Origin: Odontesthes bonariensis
Lineage: Eukaryota > Chordata > Actinopteri > Atheriniformes > Atherinopsidae
Direction of reading: 5' to 3'
NCBI RefSeq assembly: GCF_027942865.1
Contig: NC_134521.1
Span: 24,432,949-24,496,948, forward strand
DNA length: 64,000 nucleotides
The notes beneath the pieces are model-generated. The model was given only the letters and a program-made list of their open reading frames with translations. It did no database searches and was not told where the DNA came from. Positions 12,702 to 28,180 of this stretch are shown one piece after another; the first letter of the stretch is position 1, and each line of letters opens with the position of its first letter. The translations under genes and the position numbers were made by a program.

Positions 12702-15700
12702 CATTAGGGCTCTGACCTGGCATCCCAGAGCTGCTCTGAGGAATCCCAGGACAGTGGGTGAGGTAGGAGCTGCTCCTGTTATAATCATTCTAAGTCTTCC
12801 TCCCAGGCTGGCCTGTACAAAGTGGGAAAGCAATATCAATACATACGAGTTTTTACTTTGACTGAGTATCTATTGACATTTCAATAAGAATCTGACGACA
12901 CCCACAGAATCCTAATGAGGCAGATTAGCTGAGTATAAAGGCATAAACTCTTAAAATAATAATTCCAATGTTTTTTTTAAATTCTTACTTTCAATCAGGA
13001 ATATTTGATGTTGTAGGAAACACTTAAGATTCAGCATCCATTGAAAGACTAAGAATTTGGAAATAACCACACCACAGGGCAACACAATGGCAGCTTTCAC
13101 ATTTCCCATTTACTGCCTGTAAATGTAAAAGATTTGACTGAACTTTTGCTGGACTTCTGCCCTGTAGTTTCACTCTTACTCGTTTGGTTAGATTATGGCA
13201 TTAGTTAAGAGGGAGACTGGGCCGCTGTGTTCTTATTACTGGAAGGAAACACTGATTCATTACCTGTATCTTACTGAAGAAGATTTTGTCCCACATGCTG
13301 TCACTGCGAATGATTCCGCTGCTTAGTTCAGCACCTTTTCTCTTTGCAGCGAAGTTGAGCAGCCAACGCTTCAATGGGGTGTTTGCCTGGCTGAATATCT
13401 GTAGAGAACAACAGGACCGGGCACACATTTGTTATCCAGTAAACAAACTACTTGTTCCAGCTGTTGAAAACATGTAACATGTCAAAGGTTTACTTCGGGA
13501 TGAATAAAGTAACTATCTATCTGTAAATAGTTGCGATTTAAAGTTCTGCTTTCCAACACAGTACCAATTACATTTTTTATTCCTTTCACGAGACTCGCAG
13601 TGAACTGAACAAGCTTACATCATCAGGACAAACGAGTGGATTCTTGAAGGGCCTTCCTGAGCTTTTATCTCACCTTGTCGTACATGCGGTTGAGCAAACG
13701 AGGCACCACCGGAAAAATGGTCGGCCGCAGAGCCTTCATGTCATCCGGCAAGAGACGAATGTCGCCCTGGTAAAAGCCGATTCGTCCTCCATGACAGTAG
13801 ACCACGGCCTGCAGAGGCAGACAAATTACACAATTATTAACAACTATCTGGTATCTTTGAAAATAGATTAAAAAAAGCCTGAAATAGAGAGGGATATGTA
13901 GGAACAAAAACCATGTCACAGTACTGCAGCAAAAGAGGATGAAATGAACTGTGTTAAAAGCCCTTTCTAAAGTAATGGGTTCAAAGTAAGAAAATAAACC
14001 ATCCATTTCCAGTATGGCACATGACGCGGTGGATGATCAGTGCTGAGTGGCTATCCTAAAACACAAATCTGAAAATGTGTTTTACAGAAACAAACAGGGG
14101 TGTCAGTAATTGATCAATTCTAAGAAACTTACAGGCATTCATTTGAAATACCATTCATACCAGCTGTCATCATACTTGTCGTAAATGTCACAGTTGTCAT
14201 TCCCACACAGAGCACAAGTGTCATGTCATTTAGCAAAAAGAGGAACATTACTACTGGCATCTAATGTTTCGGTAGTGTTTTTATAGTGGGTTTAAGGGGC
14301 AGTCTTCTGTTGAGATTCTCAGACGTAACACAGTAGGATCCATGTGACTCTGTCTTGCCAAAAAAAGGCGTAGTAAAGATTATGCGGGTAGAAGGTGTTC
14401 ATTGATTCAATTATTGTTTATTTGTTTCCCTTTTACTTCAGGAAAAGCTCCAGAGCTAAAATCTAGAAATAGTCTTGTTTTGTGGCACTTTTAAATAAAC
14501 TTTATTAACTTCAGCTGAACTTGTTGACTGTGTTGCCAGCATAGCACAGAGCTGTATCTTGTGGTATAACTTTTCTTGTTACATAGAGAAAATTTCTGAC
14601 AGGCCATTAACTAAAATTAGCAGCAGAAAAAGTGACTAATTTATGATTTGCAACTCAACAATGAAATCTCAAGACAGCCACAGATCAAACAAATGTGAGG
14701 TGTGCCGCTAACAGCATTGAAATAATTCAGGCTCTATTCTTCAAATGCGAAATACCCCTCGAAATTAAGACTATGCTTTTCGGACACATACCTGAGGGAT
14801 GGCTGAAAAGAGATAAGCACCTCATAAATATCCTGCTAATGGCTTGTAAAAAGGAAATGGCTATCCCAAAAGAGCCCAACTGTCAACATATGGATGGACA
14901 TCACAATGGACAGATATAAAATGGAGAATAACAGCATTTGTTAATCTTAAACTGGAGAAATTCACCTCATATTGGGAAAGCTGGGTCAACTATGTCCCAC
15001 CCCATAGGCCTGATTTTATTTTTAAAAATCAGTAACTATGCCATATAAAAAGGATCACTCCCTACTTTGTACATATTCTTGTGTTTTTTTGTTGTTGTTT
15101 GGTTCTCTCTTTTTTATTTTTATATCGTTTAGACATAAAACAAAAATACCACTTTGGCATTTAGGACAGACAAGAGATGTAAGATGTATGCACATGTACC
15201 GGATGTGAATGTTTGTTTCTGAATGTCAATAAAAAAAATAAAAAAAATAAAAAAAAAAGAAATAATTCAGGCTCAGATCAACTACCAACGTTACATAAAA
15301 GCAATGAACAACATAGTTTGCCCGTATCATAAGGACTGCTTTCAAGTAACAATGATAAAAACAACCACCATGTGAAGCCTTCTTCCGGTTTTTCGAGCCG
15401 TGTGAGGACACAGCAAAGCACAACACCCGTCCTGTTTTTTTTCCCTTTGACCTATATATATCATTATCAGATGTAATGTTGTGTGTTTGTGTGAGTCTCT
15501 TGATCTTGCGACTGTCGTGTCAACTGCTGAGCTGCTTTCTGGAGAGGTTAGGTGGTTTCCTGTGTCTGAGTCTCACGCTTTTGACAGCGCTGCCACGCTC
15601 TGCATGCAAACACACCATGCTGGTTCGACCTGAAGCAGCGCCAACCGCTCTTACACATGTGACACATCTACTGGCACACACACTCACACACCAAAAATGA

Positions 15701-18370
15701 CAATGATATCTTAGCATTACAGTGTTAACAAAAAAAAAAAAAAAAAAAGCTGTTTGTCATTTGAAGACAGGTTTTAAATACTTATTTAGTATCATGGTAT
15801 ATGCTTTCAGTTGTTAGTCACAACCTATATAAACTATTGAAGCATAAGAGCTGCAAACAGATAAAAAAAGATCTCCTTCACACCAAAACATTTGGCTTTT
15901 ATGACCGGTCTTGGTTTTTTAAATGTTTGACCCAAATACACCCCAATAAAAGGGCTACGGTAACAGTGGCAGCCACAGTGACAGCCACTGCTTGCATAAC
16001 GGGTGATGACAGAGCAATACAAAGCTGGAAGAGATGCTCTGTTGATTGACAGGTATAGCAATGCTGATGCTTTCTGTGTTTATGCGATTGTAATTTTTTG
16101 TTTAGTTACTTCTGAAGAGTACTATCTCTCTATTTTTTTTTTCTTCTTTAGAACTAGGGGCTCTAAACCCATTCAAACACAAGGCTCCGTTTCAAAAATG
16201 CATTTTAAAACCTGAGGGTTTTCTGGGAAACTTTAATCTGTCCACAAAAAGCTTTCATTTCTGAGTCTCTGAAGAAACTCGAACATGAAAATGAAATATT
16301 GGAGAGTTTAAACCTTTAGTTCTTATTGTAAATGATATTTCCTTAACTTCTTATGAATTGGCATGACATGAGTTGGACTGTCTTTGGCTGCATCTTCAAA
16401 GTTCTTTGACCTTTGTTGTGAACTGGTCGTAGATAAATGAAACTGAACTGATTGCATTAAACAAAAAACATGCATGTTGAATCAGGTCTGAATAGGTTAA
16501 ATAATCTGTTGCAACCTTTGCTGTTTTTTGCATATTTGCATGTTTTTTTTTGTATTGGAATAACAACAGTCCTCACCAGAACTGAAGGATGGGGAAAATC
16601 ATCCAGTGTCGGGACATTTTGTCTTTCTTCACTCATAGGATTGAGGCTGGCCTTACAGTGCAAATGACTCATGCAGAGAGACAGAAGAATGTAAAATATT
16701 GGAAATGTTTATTTTCCTGCAACCATAAAAGTTGAGCCAAAACTGACTAAAACTGAAACTTATTTTTTTTTTAAACTTTAACAGTAGGGTCTGTAACGTT
16801 GTAAAAACTAACAGTTCTCACCACAGAGCCTCTGACTCCAGAAATTGCTCGAAAAACCCCACTTTTTAGGGTGTTGAGGCATGTACATGTCTTTTATGTT
16901 TTTAAATTTGGTTAAAAGTGCGGTTGGAGGTAAAGAAAAGGAGGAATAAACTGGTGGTAAATACATGTTTTACTATAAATTGGTTCTCCACCGCATGTAA
17001 ATGTTGTAAATCTTTGATTGCCCGTCTTAAGTTGATGACTTTTAATGCGGTTTTTTGTAAATGACTGAGGCCTCTTTCAGTTAAAGGTGTGCGAGTGTGT
17101 GTTTGTGTGTGCATGTGTTCCTCTGTAGACTGTCGACTGGAAAATGCAGGTGTGGCATTCATCCCACGAGTTGGGAAGCAAAATCGAAGAAGTAAAGTAA
17201 GAAGACAGGATTGAGCCTCTCTTCCTCCCGCCCACACAGTCGCCCACATCCAAAGTCGTGATTCACACGAACAAAAATTTTTCCTCTGCCCACGCAAACA
17301 TCCCAAAACTCTTAAACACACAACCATCTCTTTCCTGGGGTCACACATCTCAGCTCAGCCAGTTTACCTCAATGAGTCTTTCAAACATGTGAGCCAGGGG
17401 CAGGAAGGAAATGAGGCAATCATCTTGGTTGGGAAAAATGACTTTCTGCAGGATATACAAAGAAGAAAACACTCAGATAACCTCAAAATGACATCATTAC
17501 ACAGGAACATAAAAATAGAAGATGCATCTGCAAGCAAATATTTCAGACTAACAGTTTGTCAAATATACACATTTTTATTAATGATAAGAAATGACTTGAA
17601 GGAGGGACATTAACGCAAAGTGTAACTCACATCTGTCACTTTGAGGAAGCCTGAGAAATCTGCCACCACGTTTCCATGGGTGAGCATAACTCCCTTTGGA
17701 TTTCCTGTGTAAGCAAACAAAAAAACACTTGCATTCACATCCCACAAGTGAACTCCCTTTGCTTGCCAGAGGATCACAGCCATCACAGTTTAACACAAAA
17801 TAATTCTGCCTTGGGAAGAAACACCTGACTAATCAAAATTCCATTGAAATTTCACCCACATGTCTGGACAGAAACAGCCAGGCAGCATGCAGATCGGCCC
17901 TAGGGAATAAGTAAATATCCTGCCACCATTGAAAATATCAGTTTCCCTTTGGAAAACGTTATGTTTTTTTGACAACCCCCCCCCCCCACAGCTTTGAGCA
18001 ATAATGAAAGTTACGAACTGAAAAAAAAACAGAAGAGCATTCTCGGGAAACGCAGTGTGACGTATGGAAAACGAATCTCATGCTGGAGTGGCTGCAGGTG
18101 TCTCTCAATGCCAGAGGGTGGCAGTCTTTTCATCAAAGCTGCTGGTGAGGCTTGTAAACTGACACCAGCGTGTCCTCAAATGACCAAACTCTTTTTCCTT
18201 TGTGTGGCTCGTTTCGGCGGTTGGTGTTCCTGTGGGATGAGACCTCCCTAAAAAGCAGCAATGTTTCCATGCTACCATGAGTTTGGCATGACATGACATG
18301 ACATGACATGACATTCAGATTCATTGACATGACATATTTTGGTATGACATGCTGGAGAATCCAGAGTGGT

Positions 18371-18403
<33 letters not shown>

Positions 18404-21400
18404 TTGCCTTCCTTTCACCATGTAAATGAGAAACCGCCTTGAACCATTTTATTGTTGAGAGGTCATAGTATTCCCTTTGCAGCTTTTTTTTGGGGAGAGG
18501 GGGGGGGGGGTATTTTCAATTTGTGCTTAAACTCAGTGACATGCCGTTTCCAGTAAGTCACATGGCATCTGAAAATATGAAAACAATGGGCAGCTGGTTT
18601 GTGTTGCAGGCAGCTTCCTGTTAGCTCTGACATGCAACATTATGCAACATGGGCCTCGGTTTACAACTATTGACTTTTCTTAATTGAAAATGCTGGGGGG
18701 TGTGTGCTGCTTTTTTGGAGGAATTTTGATCACTTTTTTGTAAATGGAGAGGGTGTGTCATCAGCAGTTGGTCCTGCTCTGGTTCTCTCAGCACAGAGAA
18801 CAACCCTATACATAAAAGTTGGATTACATGCAGTCAGTGAACCTCTGCTTACATGTAGGCGCTATACAAGTGAAAAACCTGGCTTGCATTAGTGTTCATA
18901 GGAAAAGTCTGATAAAAGGAAAATTCAGGTATTGTAATTTCTAAATGACTAGCGACAATAAAAATATTTAGAGTGGTCTGATATTGAATTCCACTACTTT
19001 GTACTCCAAAAATAACTACAGGCGGTAGAATTACTTCCACTCTATCTGCAGGAGGTTTTTCTGCTACTGGAACAGTATTTCTATTCAGGAAAAATATGTT
19101 TTGGAGTAGGATGTCCTCTTGTGTTTGACTGCCTTAATAAATTCCAGTCAAAGTGGTCACTGCAAATATGAAAGTGGAGCTAAGAGGAGCATCAGGAGTG
19201 TTTTCATTCAGTTGCAGCACAGCTAGCCACAATTTCACCATGTTCCTAACCCCTAAAAGTAGCCTGCGAAAGTGTAGGACAATACATACAAACTATCGTT
19301 TTTCTTTTTTTCAAGCCTCTCTCAGACAGAGTATTCTAAAGAGTAATGACTCCATCGATCTTTAAAAAGAACATCATTCTTTAATGCAGAAATACATTGG
19401 TTCAGGTTTATGTTAATGTTCCTCACACCTTCATCCAAATATGTCAACTACAGCCATAGCATTCAAGTAATTTGTTTTCCATTTGGGCAAGATTAAACAG
19501 TGCAATTAATGTTCTAACAACATGCAATGATTAATAGAAATTGATATTAGTTTGACAACTGTATTGTCATTATGTAACACATACTGGCAATAGATGGAAG
19601 CAGCTGATTAATCTTTTTTTGTAGGTGTCTTAGTTAACACTAGAGTGATAAAGGATTCATCTTGGCTTCTTAAAAGGTTGTGTTGCACTTACAGTAGTCT
19701 TCCAAAGCTAGGCCTATCTCAGAAACTGGTCTGGGGTAGGGGGAGAAAACGGTCCAGCTTATTTATATGACACGTCATTAAACCAACCACACCCTTCTTA
19801 GGTAAAACTAAACCCAGGATATGAAAGGTGCTGCTCTAAAATGGTGTCAAATGGAGGCCTGTTTTGGCAGCGAAGATGAAGAAGTGTCCTCAGAGCTTTA
19901 CATCAAGCCACTGAAACAATGACACAGGACTCGCCTTGTTGTAACAACCAGGCAAAAACTCGCTCAAAGGTTGTTGTTTTTTTTTTAGTTTTTCATCTAA
20001 AAATATTCATGACAGTGTAATAAATGACAACTATTACCTGTGGTTCCACTGGTGAAACACACAATGGACAGGTCTTCTGGTGATGGTGGCTGTGGAAAAA
20101 CAGTTGCATCAGTCAGAAGTTATCATGAGGTGGGACACTATATCTTGCTGCACCACAGAAATGCTTAAAATTAGGATATGTTGAGCTGCATGTGAAGTTA
20201 TCTGCAGTAGCAGTACATGGAGAGTTGAGTCTTAAGTTGCTAATCAACAGTCACCTAAACTGTGATATCAGAGCATCTTAAATGCATTTTAAAATGACTG
20301 GTATTAGCCTGGTATTCAGCCTGTCAACACCAGCTAAATGTAAGGCTGCTGTCGCTATTATGATACAGTCACATGTAAAAACTTTCAAGAAAACAGGAAG
20401 TTTCTTTGCCTTGTGCTATTCATTTACAGAATAATCATCCTCATAAATTATCAGCAGTCACCTGGGCCATTTTTTTTTTTATGTGGTCGTGTCTTGACAA
20501 CACTGACCTGAAAACATTTTTTCCTCACAAACAAAAAAAGGAAGGGACATGGAATTAAACTGCTCTTTTTTTCTCTCTATCTGCAAGAGATGATATGTAG
20601 GATTGATCATCATCCATGCACCATCAATGTCTGTGTAAGTGTTTAATAGCTAAAGTCGTTGTACTTTGTTGTGCTTACCATGGGTTTTCTGTAGTGCTCC
20701 CTGCCCAGAGCCTGTAAAAGAACAAAGTGAAAATAATTATTACAGGTACGCATTGAATTAATAACAAAACTATGTTAGCAAACACAGCTTTTGGTGTTGA
20801 TTTTCTCCATCCCCATTGAACAGTGACTTGTGGAAATGAATTTTCTAGGCCGAGAAAAAAAGAGCAGAGGTGTTGTCGTCATTTGCAAGCTGAGAGCCAA
20901 ACGTTTGTGGTTCTACTTTGCTGGAAAGCAATCGTGCTCTGAAAACATCTTTAAATTTCATATCATCTGGTAAACTCGACGCGCTGGAGGTCCATGATGC
21001 TGGTACAGTTAAATACTTTCAGGAAAGCAGAGCAGTTTCGTTTGCCTATTTGTTGTACTATAAACTGTGACATGAGAGAACGGAGCCCACACTTTACTGT
21101 AAATGTGCAACTTCGGGCATAGCAGCATTTTTTTTATTTAATTATTAACTTTGTGGCTGTGAAGCACCACATTTCTCAGATTCTGTCATGCCAGAGATGA
21201 AGAGATAAACATGTCACCCAGCAATCAGTTTGTTATGATGGGCTGCTCATGGTATGCTGCTTTGTGCATAGATGAGACTCCACTGTGACTGTGAAAAAAA
21301 TGACTGTAGCTAAAGCTGTGGGAACATATTTACAAGAAATGCTGGTTCACAAGCTGTATTTACATGGACCCTAAAATTCAATAAATAAAATAATCACAAG

Positions 21401-24400
21401 CAAATGAGCATACAATCATAAGCAAATCACAGTTAAAACACTTTCATATAACTCCTATAGTTGGATTAGGAGGCACAACAGTCCAATCTGTCAGCCTCAA
21501 TCTTTTTGTAATCTGCTCAATAGGAAAATAGAAATGCTTAAGAGTGGTGTGAATGTTTAATCCAATCATTTCTCTCATTAGAACAAATATCTATTTTCAG
21601 TGCAAGTCTGGGCACACTCACGTTAGACTATTGACATGTTACTGGGTGGGGCAAACACATGTGGTTAGGCTGACGGGAGAAGAAGTATTTCCTTAATGAG
21701 AAAGTGCGGATGAAAGGCAGACATTCCAAGACCATAATGTGAGTCATCGTCCTGTCATTTTTCCATTTAATTTCTGGCATTTGAAAAGCTTTTTCACAGA
21801 GGTGCCGTCTTTTTGCACCTGGCAAAAAAAAAAAAAAAAAAGCGTTGCGTCTCCTGGCCAAAGTATGTTGGCGTCTCCCAGTGTTCAGCTGGTGCAGAAC
21901 GCTGCTGCCCGTCTTTTAACCAACACTAACAGACATGTGCACATCACTTCTGTTCTTAACTCCCTCCATTGGCTTCCTGTCCTCGATAGAATTGATTTTA
22001 CACTTTTAATGTTTGTTTTTAAAGCTCTTAATGACCAACTTGGCCCATCGTATTTATCTGAGCTGTGTCCGCAATCCTGGTAGAGCTCTGAGGTCAACAA
22101 ATCAGTTTTTGCTGGAAGTGCCCGCAGGTCAGAATACAAACACTGGGGTGACCGAGCCTTTTCCGTCGCTGCCCCCAGGCTCTGGAATAAGCTTCCCGTC
22201 GAGCTGCGTCTTATTTCTGACCTGGGCCTCTTCAAATCTAGGCTAAAAATCTACTTATTTAGGGTGGCTTTTAATACCCAGTAGTATGATGACACTTTCA
22301 TCTTATTCGATTCTGTTGTATTTTCTTGCTTTCACTGTTATTTTATTGTTTTTATTTATTCTTCTCTTTATTCATTACCTGCTGTAAAGCACTTTGGTAC
22401 ACTGTAAGGACTGTCTGTAAAGGGCTGTATAAATAAATGACATTTACATTAGTATTATTATTTTTGTTGTTAATATACAATAATTGTAAATATTTATAAT
22501 CTTTTATAAATATATTAATTTAAATATATAATTTTATATTTTTTCCCCCATTGGGGGATGAATAAAGTATTTTTCTATTCTATTCTATTTATGTCTGTCA
22601 TTGACAAGGTGGGCATGAAAGCTCTGTGCAAGAAAGTAGTAAAAATTGTGAAGAAAACTGAAGATTTGACTAACCGTGTGTGCATCACATTAATATCAGT
22701 AATAAATAATGGAATCTCTATTTTTTACTTATATTGACCTGGTTTGACAGGTCTGGTCTAAATTTGAAGATGTATTACTGGGGACCCAAATCACTGTCAT
22801 GTTTAAGGACCTTTGGTTCAAGGGAGGTCTCATTTGGAGCGTTTTCTCTACCTTTCATGGTTAACATTAGAGTTAGGACAGCACCAAAGTTACCACTGTT
22901 GCGCAGCAACATCATCCAACCAATTTCTTTGTGTTTGTACGCCTCATTTGTTGTCAGATGTTGTCACCTGTTCAGGAAGCACGCCCTGTAACAGCACTAG
23001 TCACTTGATAGCTTACATGAAGTTAAAGAGCATATTATGTTAAAAATATACAATTAGTGTTAAAGCTGCTGAAAAGAATAGAGCCCCAGAATATGCTGGT
23101 AATGGAGTTCACCTGGAGGTAACCACTCAATATCATTTAAAACACATTATGCATGACTTGTAATGTGCAAATTCCCCAACTAGATACTTTAGGGTTTTTT
23201 CACTGATGTCATTTCTCTGCAGGTCTTACCTCCACTTCTTGGACAGCCTGGACGTGGACACCACAGCTCTTGCCATGCTCCTCCAGAGCAGAGTCGAAGG
23301 CATCCATGAGGATGATTCTTTGTAGGCGGGGAGTCTCTTTTCGCTCCACGTTTTCCAAAAGCACCTGAGCTTTCTCCACTTTGTCACAGATAACTGTGGA
23401 GATGTCAGCTGAAATGAAACAAACACACAAGTGCACACACACACCCTTGTGTGAGTTTTAGCAAAATAAGAAATTAAAAAAAAAAAAAAACACAAACAAA
23501 ACACAGAAGTGGAATTTATATTAAATTCGAAAAACTGGTAAACCATACTGGTTGTGAGACAGTTTAAGATGTCCAAAGCTTTAAAGTGATCTAATTAATC
23601 AACTGTTGTGTTTTTAAGTCGGAGCAACACGCAAAATCTAATTTTATTAAGGCTAAAACGAATGACTGCCCATATCAATGCTATTATTTTACTCTGACTA
23701 TAACTCAGTCCATTTCTTATATCACTCACATTGAGTTGAACATGAAATGGGCTTATATACACCTAATGTATATGAATGTCAGCTCAGCTGCCATTTGTTT
23801 GCAGCAGGACTGCATTGTCACATTGATGCTTTGAATAAGCTTTAATCCAAGGCAAGGCAAGTTTATTTGTATAGCACAATTCAACTACAGGGCGATTCAA
23901 AGTGCTTTACAGAGACATTAAAACAGTAGAAATAAAAAGCATGATTTAAATTTTAAACAAAAAAGAAAGAAATAAGAAAAATAGATAAAATCAGTAGTTA
24001 AAATGTGATTAAGTTTTGAAACTCAAGCTTCAGATTTGGAGCTTTATTGAAACGCAGCTGAAAATAGGTGTGTCTTCAACCTGGACTTAAATACACTGAG
24101 TGTTTCAGCTGATCTGAGGCTTTCTGGGAGTTTGTTCCCGACATGTGGAGCATAGAAGCTGAATGCCGCTCCTCCATGTCTGGTTCTGACTCTGGGAACT
24201 GATAGAAGACCGGATCCAGATGACCTGAGGGGTCTGGAAGGCTCATACTGGGTCAGGAGGTCACTGATGTATTTTGGTCAGACCATTCAGAGCTTTATAG
24301 ACCAGCATCAGAACTTTAAAGTCTAAATCCAGGAAGTAACACTTTGTCAAGGTGATAAAGATGCTCTCAGTCACCAGTGAGGGGAGCTACAGCTTTTATC

Positions 24401-27400
24401 AAATATCCCTTCAGTCAGGTACACACATCAAACTATCTTCCATGTTTAATAATATTGTGTGTTGTGTTTACATGGCTGCTGTTGTGCTCTAGTAGGAGCG
24501 GTTTGTCTAAAGGTTTGTGTTCTTACCAGTGTTAATGATGAACCGTATAGCATCTGCACCTAGTGTGTCATAAAGGGGAACCACCACCATGGAGTAGGTG
24601 TAGCAAGCCAACTCTGAGATGATCCACTGCAATCGCACACAGAGCAAACGTCATACATTCATCCAAGTTCTGTACACACCATCTTGCTGTTTTCTTACTT
24701 TACATCCACAGACAATTCATAATCATCATTAATAATAATTAATGATAAAGCTTTAAGTCAATACGATTTTATTATTTAACGTTGAAAATGTTAGCAACAC
24801 GAGAGCCGGCTATTATAGAACAGTGAAGCTGAGAAACAGCAAGAGACAACATTCAAACGACAAATAAAGGGAGCAACATGACAAAGTCACCTCAGGCCTA
24901 TTCTGAGCAAACACGCCAATGAACTGGTTGGGGTTGGGCTGGCAACCCTGGTGTAGCAGGCCGGAACCCAGATGCTCGGCCCGTGCTGTCACCTGTGGAG
25001 TGAGAAGATGGAACAGCTGATTCGACCAAGCAGAGCGAAAACTAAAGCTGAGCTAAACTGCCAAGGAAGTTGAATACCCCACACAAAGTGCACATTAAAA
25101 GTTCCCAAAACTCGAACGAATACCAATTAAAATCCCCATGAAAACCACAAGCAGGTGGAAGTGAATCAGGAATATTTTCAATACATATCTTCATTTCTCA
25201 TTATGTTTCAACAATGAAATGTTAAAAAAAAAAAAAAAGACGGCGTGACTAATTTTAACTAATTTTAGCAAACATCTCTGGAGAAATACATAGAGAATCC
25301 ATCTATTACAGAAAATGTTGAACTGCAAAAAAAGTAACCGTGATTGTGAAAGAGGAAAAAAAAAATATCGAAGTTGCATCACATGTTCTATATTTCACTG
25401 GAAATTGTGACTTATTTTCCATCTTTCATCTTGGATCAACTGTGCATTTGTTCCACTACAGAAAGTTTATTTCTGAATGGGACCACAGACATGCCCAGAT
25501 TTGTCTTGCTGCTCTGGGAAAAACAGTGAAGAACTCACACCCACTCTTCTCTGGTAAAATGGCATGACATCATTGATGAATGGTGATGTTGGTATAATTC
25601 CTGTATCACCTTGTCTGAGGAAAATTTCCCTCAAGCCACCGTCTCCAATCCACAAACACATCAACTTGTCTCCTTGCTTGAAGGTATTTTGGAACTTCAA
25701 ACTGCCTCAAGAGATGTTGGGATATTTCAATTCATTCAAAAACTGAATGACAAATTACATTCTTGGGCCAACACAGCGGCAAAGATTCGTTTCTGTACAC
25801 AACAGCAGACAGAAACATGCCAGGACAGGAAAAAAAAAAAAGATGGAACTCTATAATCCTTGTGTGCTGGTGCAAGCACATGTCTCACACATGACTTAAG
25901 AAACAGTATATAAAGAAAATACAGGTGTCACTTGGACGAGTTCTGCTTCACTGACCTCTTTATAGGACATCCATTTGTAGGGCTGGTTAGGGAGCCGAGA
26001 GCCTAAGCAAGGCCCATCACCTGTCGAATACACAGGAAGACAAAACCATCATTTATTTAATTCCAGTTTCTCCTTTGCAGAGGATTTAAACGTCTCAGGA
26101 TGAAAACAGTTGGGACAGCGTCTCCTGAAACATAAAGGCCGAAAATAGAATCCTCCACACCTTTCTGTGTCACCAAGAACGTGAGGAGACAGCGGTGGCA
26201 AAAACAATCTGGTCTAACTTAGGTTTTTCTGTTTCCCTTGATGGATCAAATCCAACAAACACTCATTGAACAGACATTCGAGAGCAAATGTTTGTCTTGT
26301 GCTTATATGATGTCTTCAAGCTAACTAGTTACACATCCACTTTGATCAGTCATTTTATAAGCATTCGAATTCAATTGCAGTACACGAGTCACTCCTAATG
26401 AAGCACGCCCACGAGCCAGTGCAGATGGAGTGTTGAAAAATGTCTGCATTGTGTGCCAGTCTCAAAGTCTGGCCATGAGCTGTAACACTAGCAAAAATGA
26501 CTATCACCTTGGTAACCAGAGGACTGATCCTACCTCCAGCAGCAGAGAGATAATAGGAGGTTTTACGAGTGAGTTTACAGGACTGTTAAGAGTGTGCTAT
26601 CTCTGTTCACATGAGTTTAATACTTTACATTCTGTACATGCACGGCCCTTTTGCTTTACTCTACATAGAGGCTAGATTAGACTAACTTGGGGGGCCCAAA
26701 CACGTCTCACTTCACGTTTTCAGCATTCTATGTCCTACATTCTCTTTGCTGAAATGTGACACTGGGGTGTGTAATAGAAAATTGAATGATGTGCTGGGTT
26801 GTAAAATAAAAAACATTTACAGTATTTTATCAATTTAACAGCCAAGATATTTTTTCAGCTAAAACTAGCAATGGTATTGTTAACAGTCAGCAGCACTGTG
26901 GGAGTAGACTGAAGTCGAGCTCAGGGTATCATCTTGTTTAAAATAACAAGATGATCATTTTATACCCCTTTCCCTTCAATAATATGCTTAAAGAAAAAAA
27001 AAAAAAGACTTTTCTATGTGCCTCTGCCTGAACACTATAGTAAAATGATTTGTATTATGTTTTATAGGTGCCTGTAAAATGGACATTTTGGGATACAAAG
27101 GACAATGGATTCAAAATGGACTGAAAAGTCAGCATGCTTCAGCTTTTTATACGGTGTGTGGAGTTATTTTTCCTCCTCACATCCAACCCACCAGATATGT
27201 GAAGGCCTCGCTGGAAAACCTCATACATGGTTCGGGCATCATCGTGGTAATGAGTCAGCAGTTTGGAGGGGTCACCCATCATGGATCTTCGACCTCCATC
27301 TTCAAGCTGAGAAACAGAGAAGCGCAACAGAAAGACGCAAAACCCCGTCACACCTTTTTCTTCAAACTTGAGAGGCGTTACATGCAATTCTTACTCATAA

Positions 27401-28093
27401 TAAAATGGTATAGAACAAAAAGCCAAGCTTGGGGGAAGAGTTAAAAAGAAATTAGCTTTTACAGTATTCCAGATATTAATTCATCTCTTTTGTCAGTTCC
27501 AAAAATGCTATGAAATATCCGAGCTGACCCAAGCTGTGCTTTGTGTCCTGTGCTTACACCGCTGATGCATTCTGGGTGATTAGTTCTGGGAATTCGTTCT
27601 CATAAAGATGAACAACGGTGAGAAAAAAAATTCCATTCTAAAATTAGCCATTTAGGTTGAGAATATTAGGAAGCCTGGCAGGTGATGAAACTACTAACAC
27701 TGTGCAAGTACGACTGCAGTCATTTTAAACGCCACAAAGATTTTATACTGAATAACAATTCTTTGGATGGGTAATGCGTCACACATTTTGATGAAGCGTA
27801 CGTAAGATTGACAGATTTGTTTCAGAGCAGGGGGTACACAAAGAAACTAAAAGGTCTTCCAAACACAAAACAAAAAGACACTTTGATACAATTTGTTTTC
27901 AGTATTTGATGATGAACAAAAGCAGAGGGTGAATTGCTAGTCCAACAGTGAACCAAAATTAGTGTGAAGTTTACAATTAGCTTAATTCAAAGACACCGAC
28001 ACTTGATTATCATGAGTAGCCACATTTCTAGTGAACGGTCTGTCACTGCTCTATCTTTGACTGAAGCTCAGTCAATATTCCAGCAACACTGTC

Positions 28094-28180
<87 letters not shown>

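Larger units (their letters stand above)
17705..20037 (-). other. acsl6: acsl6 intron 9
   Basis: A 2.3-kb intron containing a pentanucleotide (ATGAC)n run (about 18288-18314), an (AT)n run (18373-18399), a poly(C) run near 17978 and a poly(G) run near 18499. No gene or transposon was recognised. Confidence 0.7.

Noticed and set aside
16902-17348. 148-codon minus-strand open frame in acsl6 intron 11
   Set aside because: No splice-compatible link, no family resemblance, and it lies directly downstream of a well-supported exon. Treated as chance.
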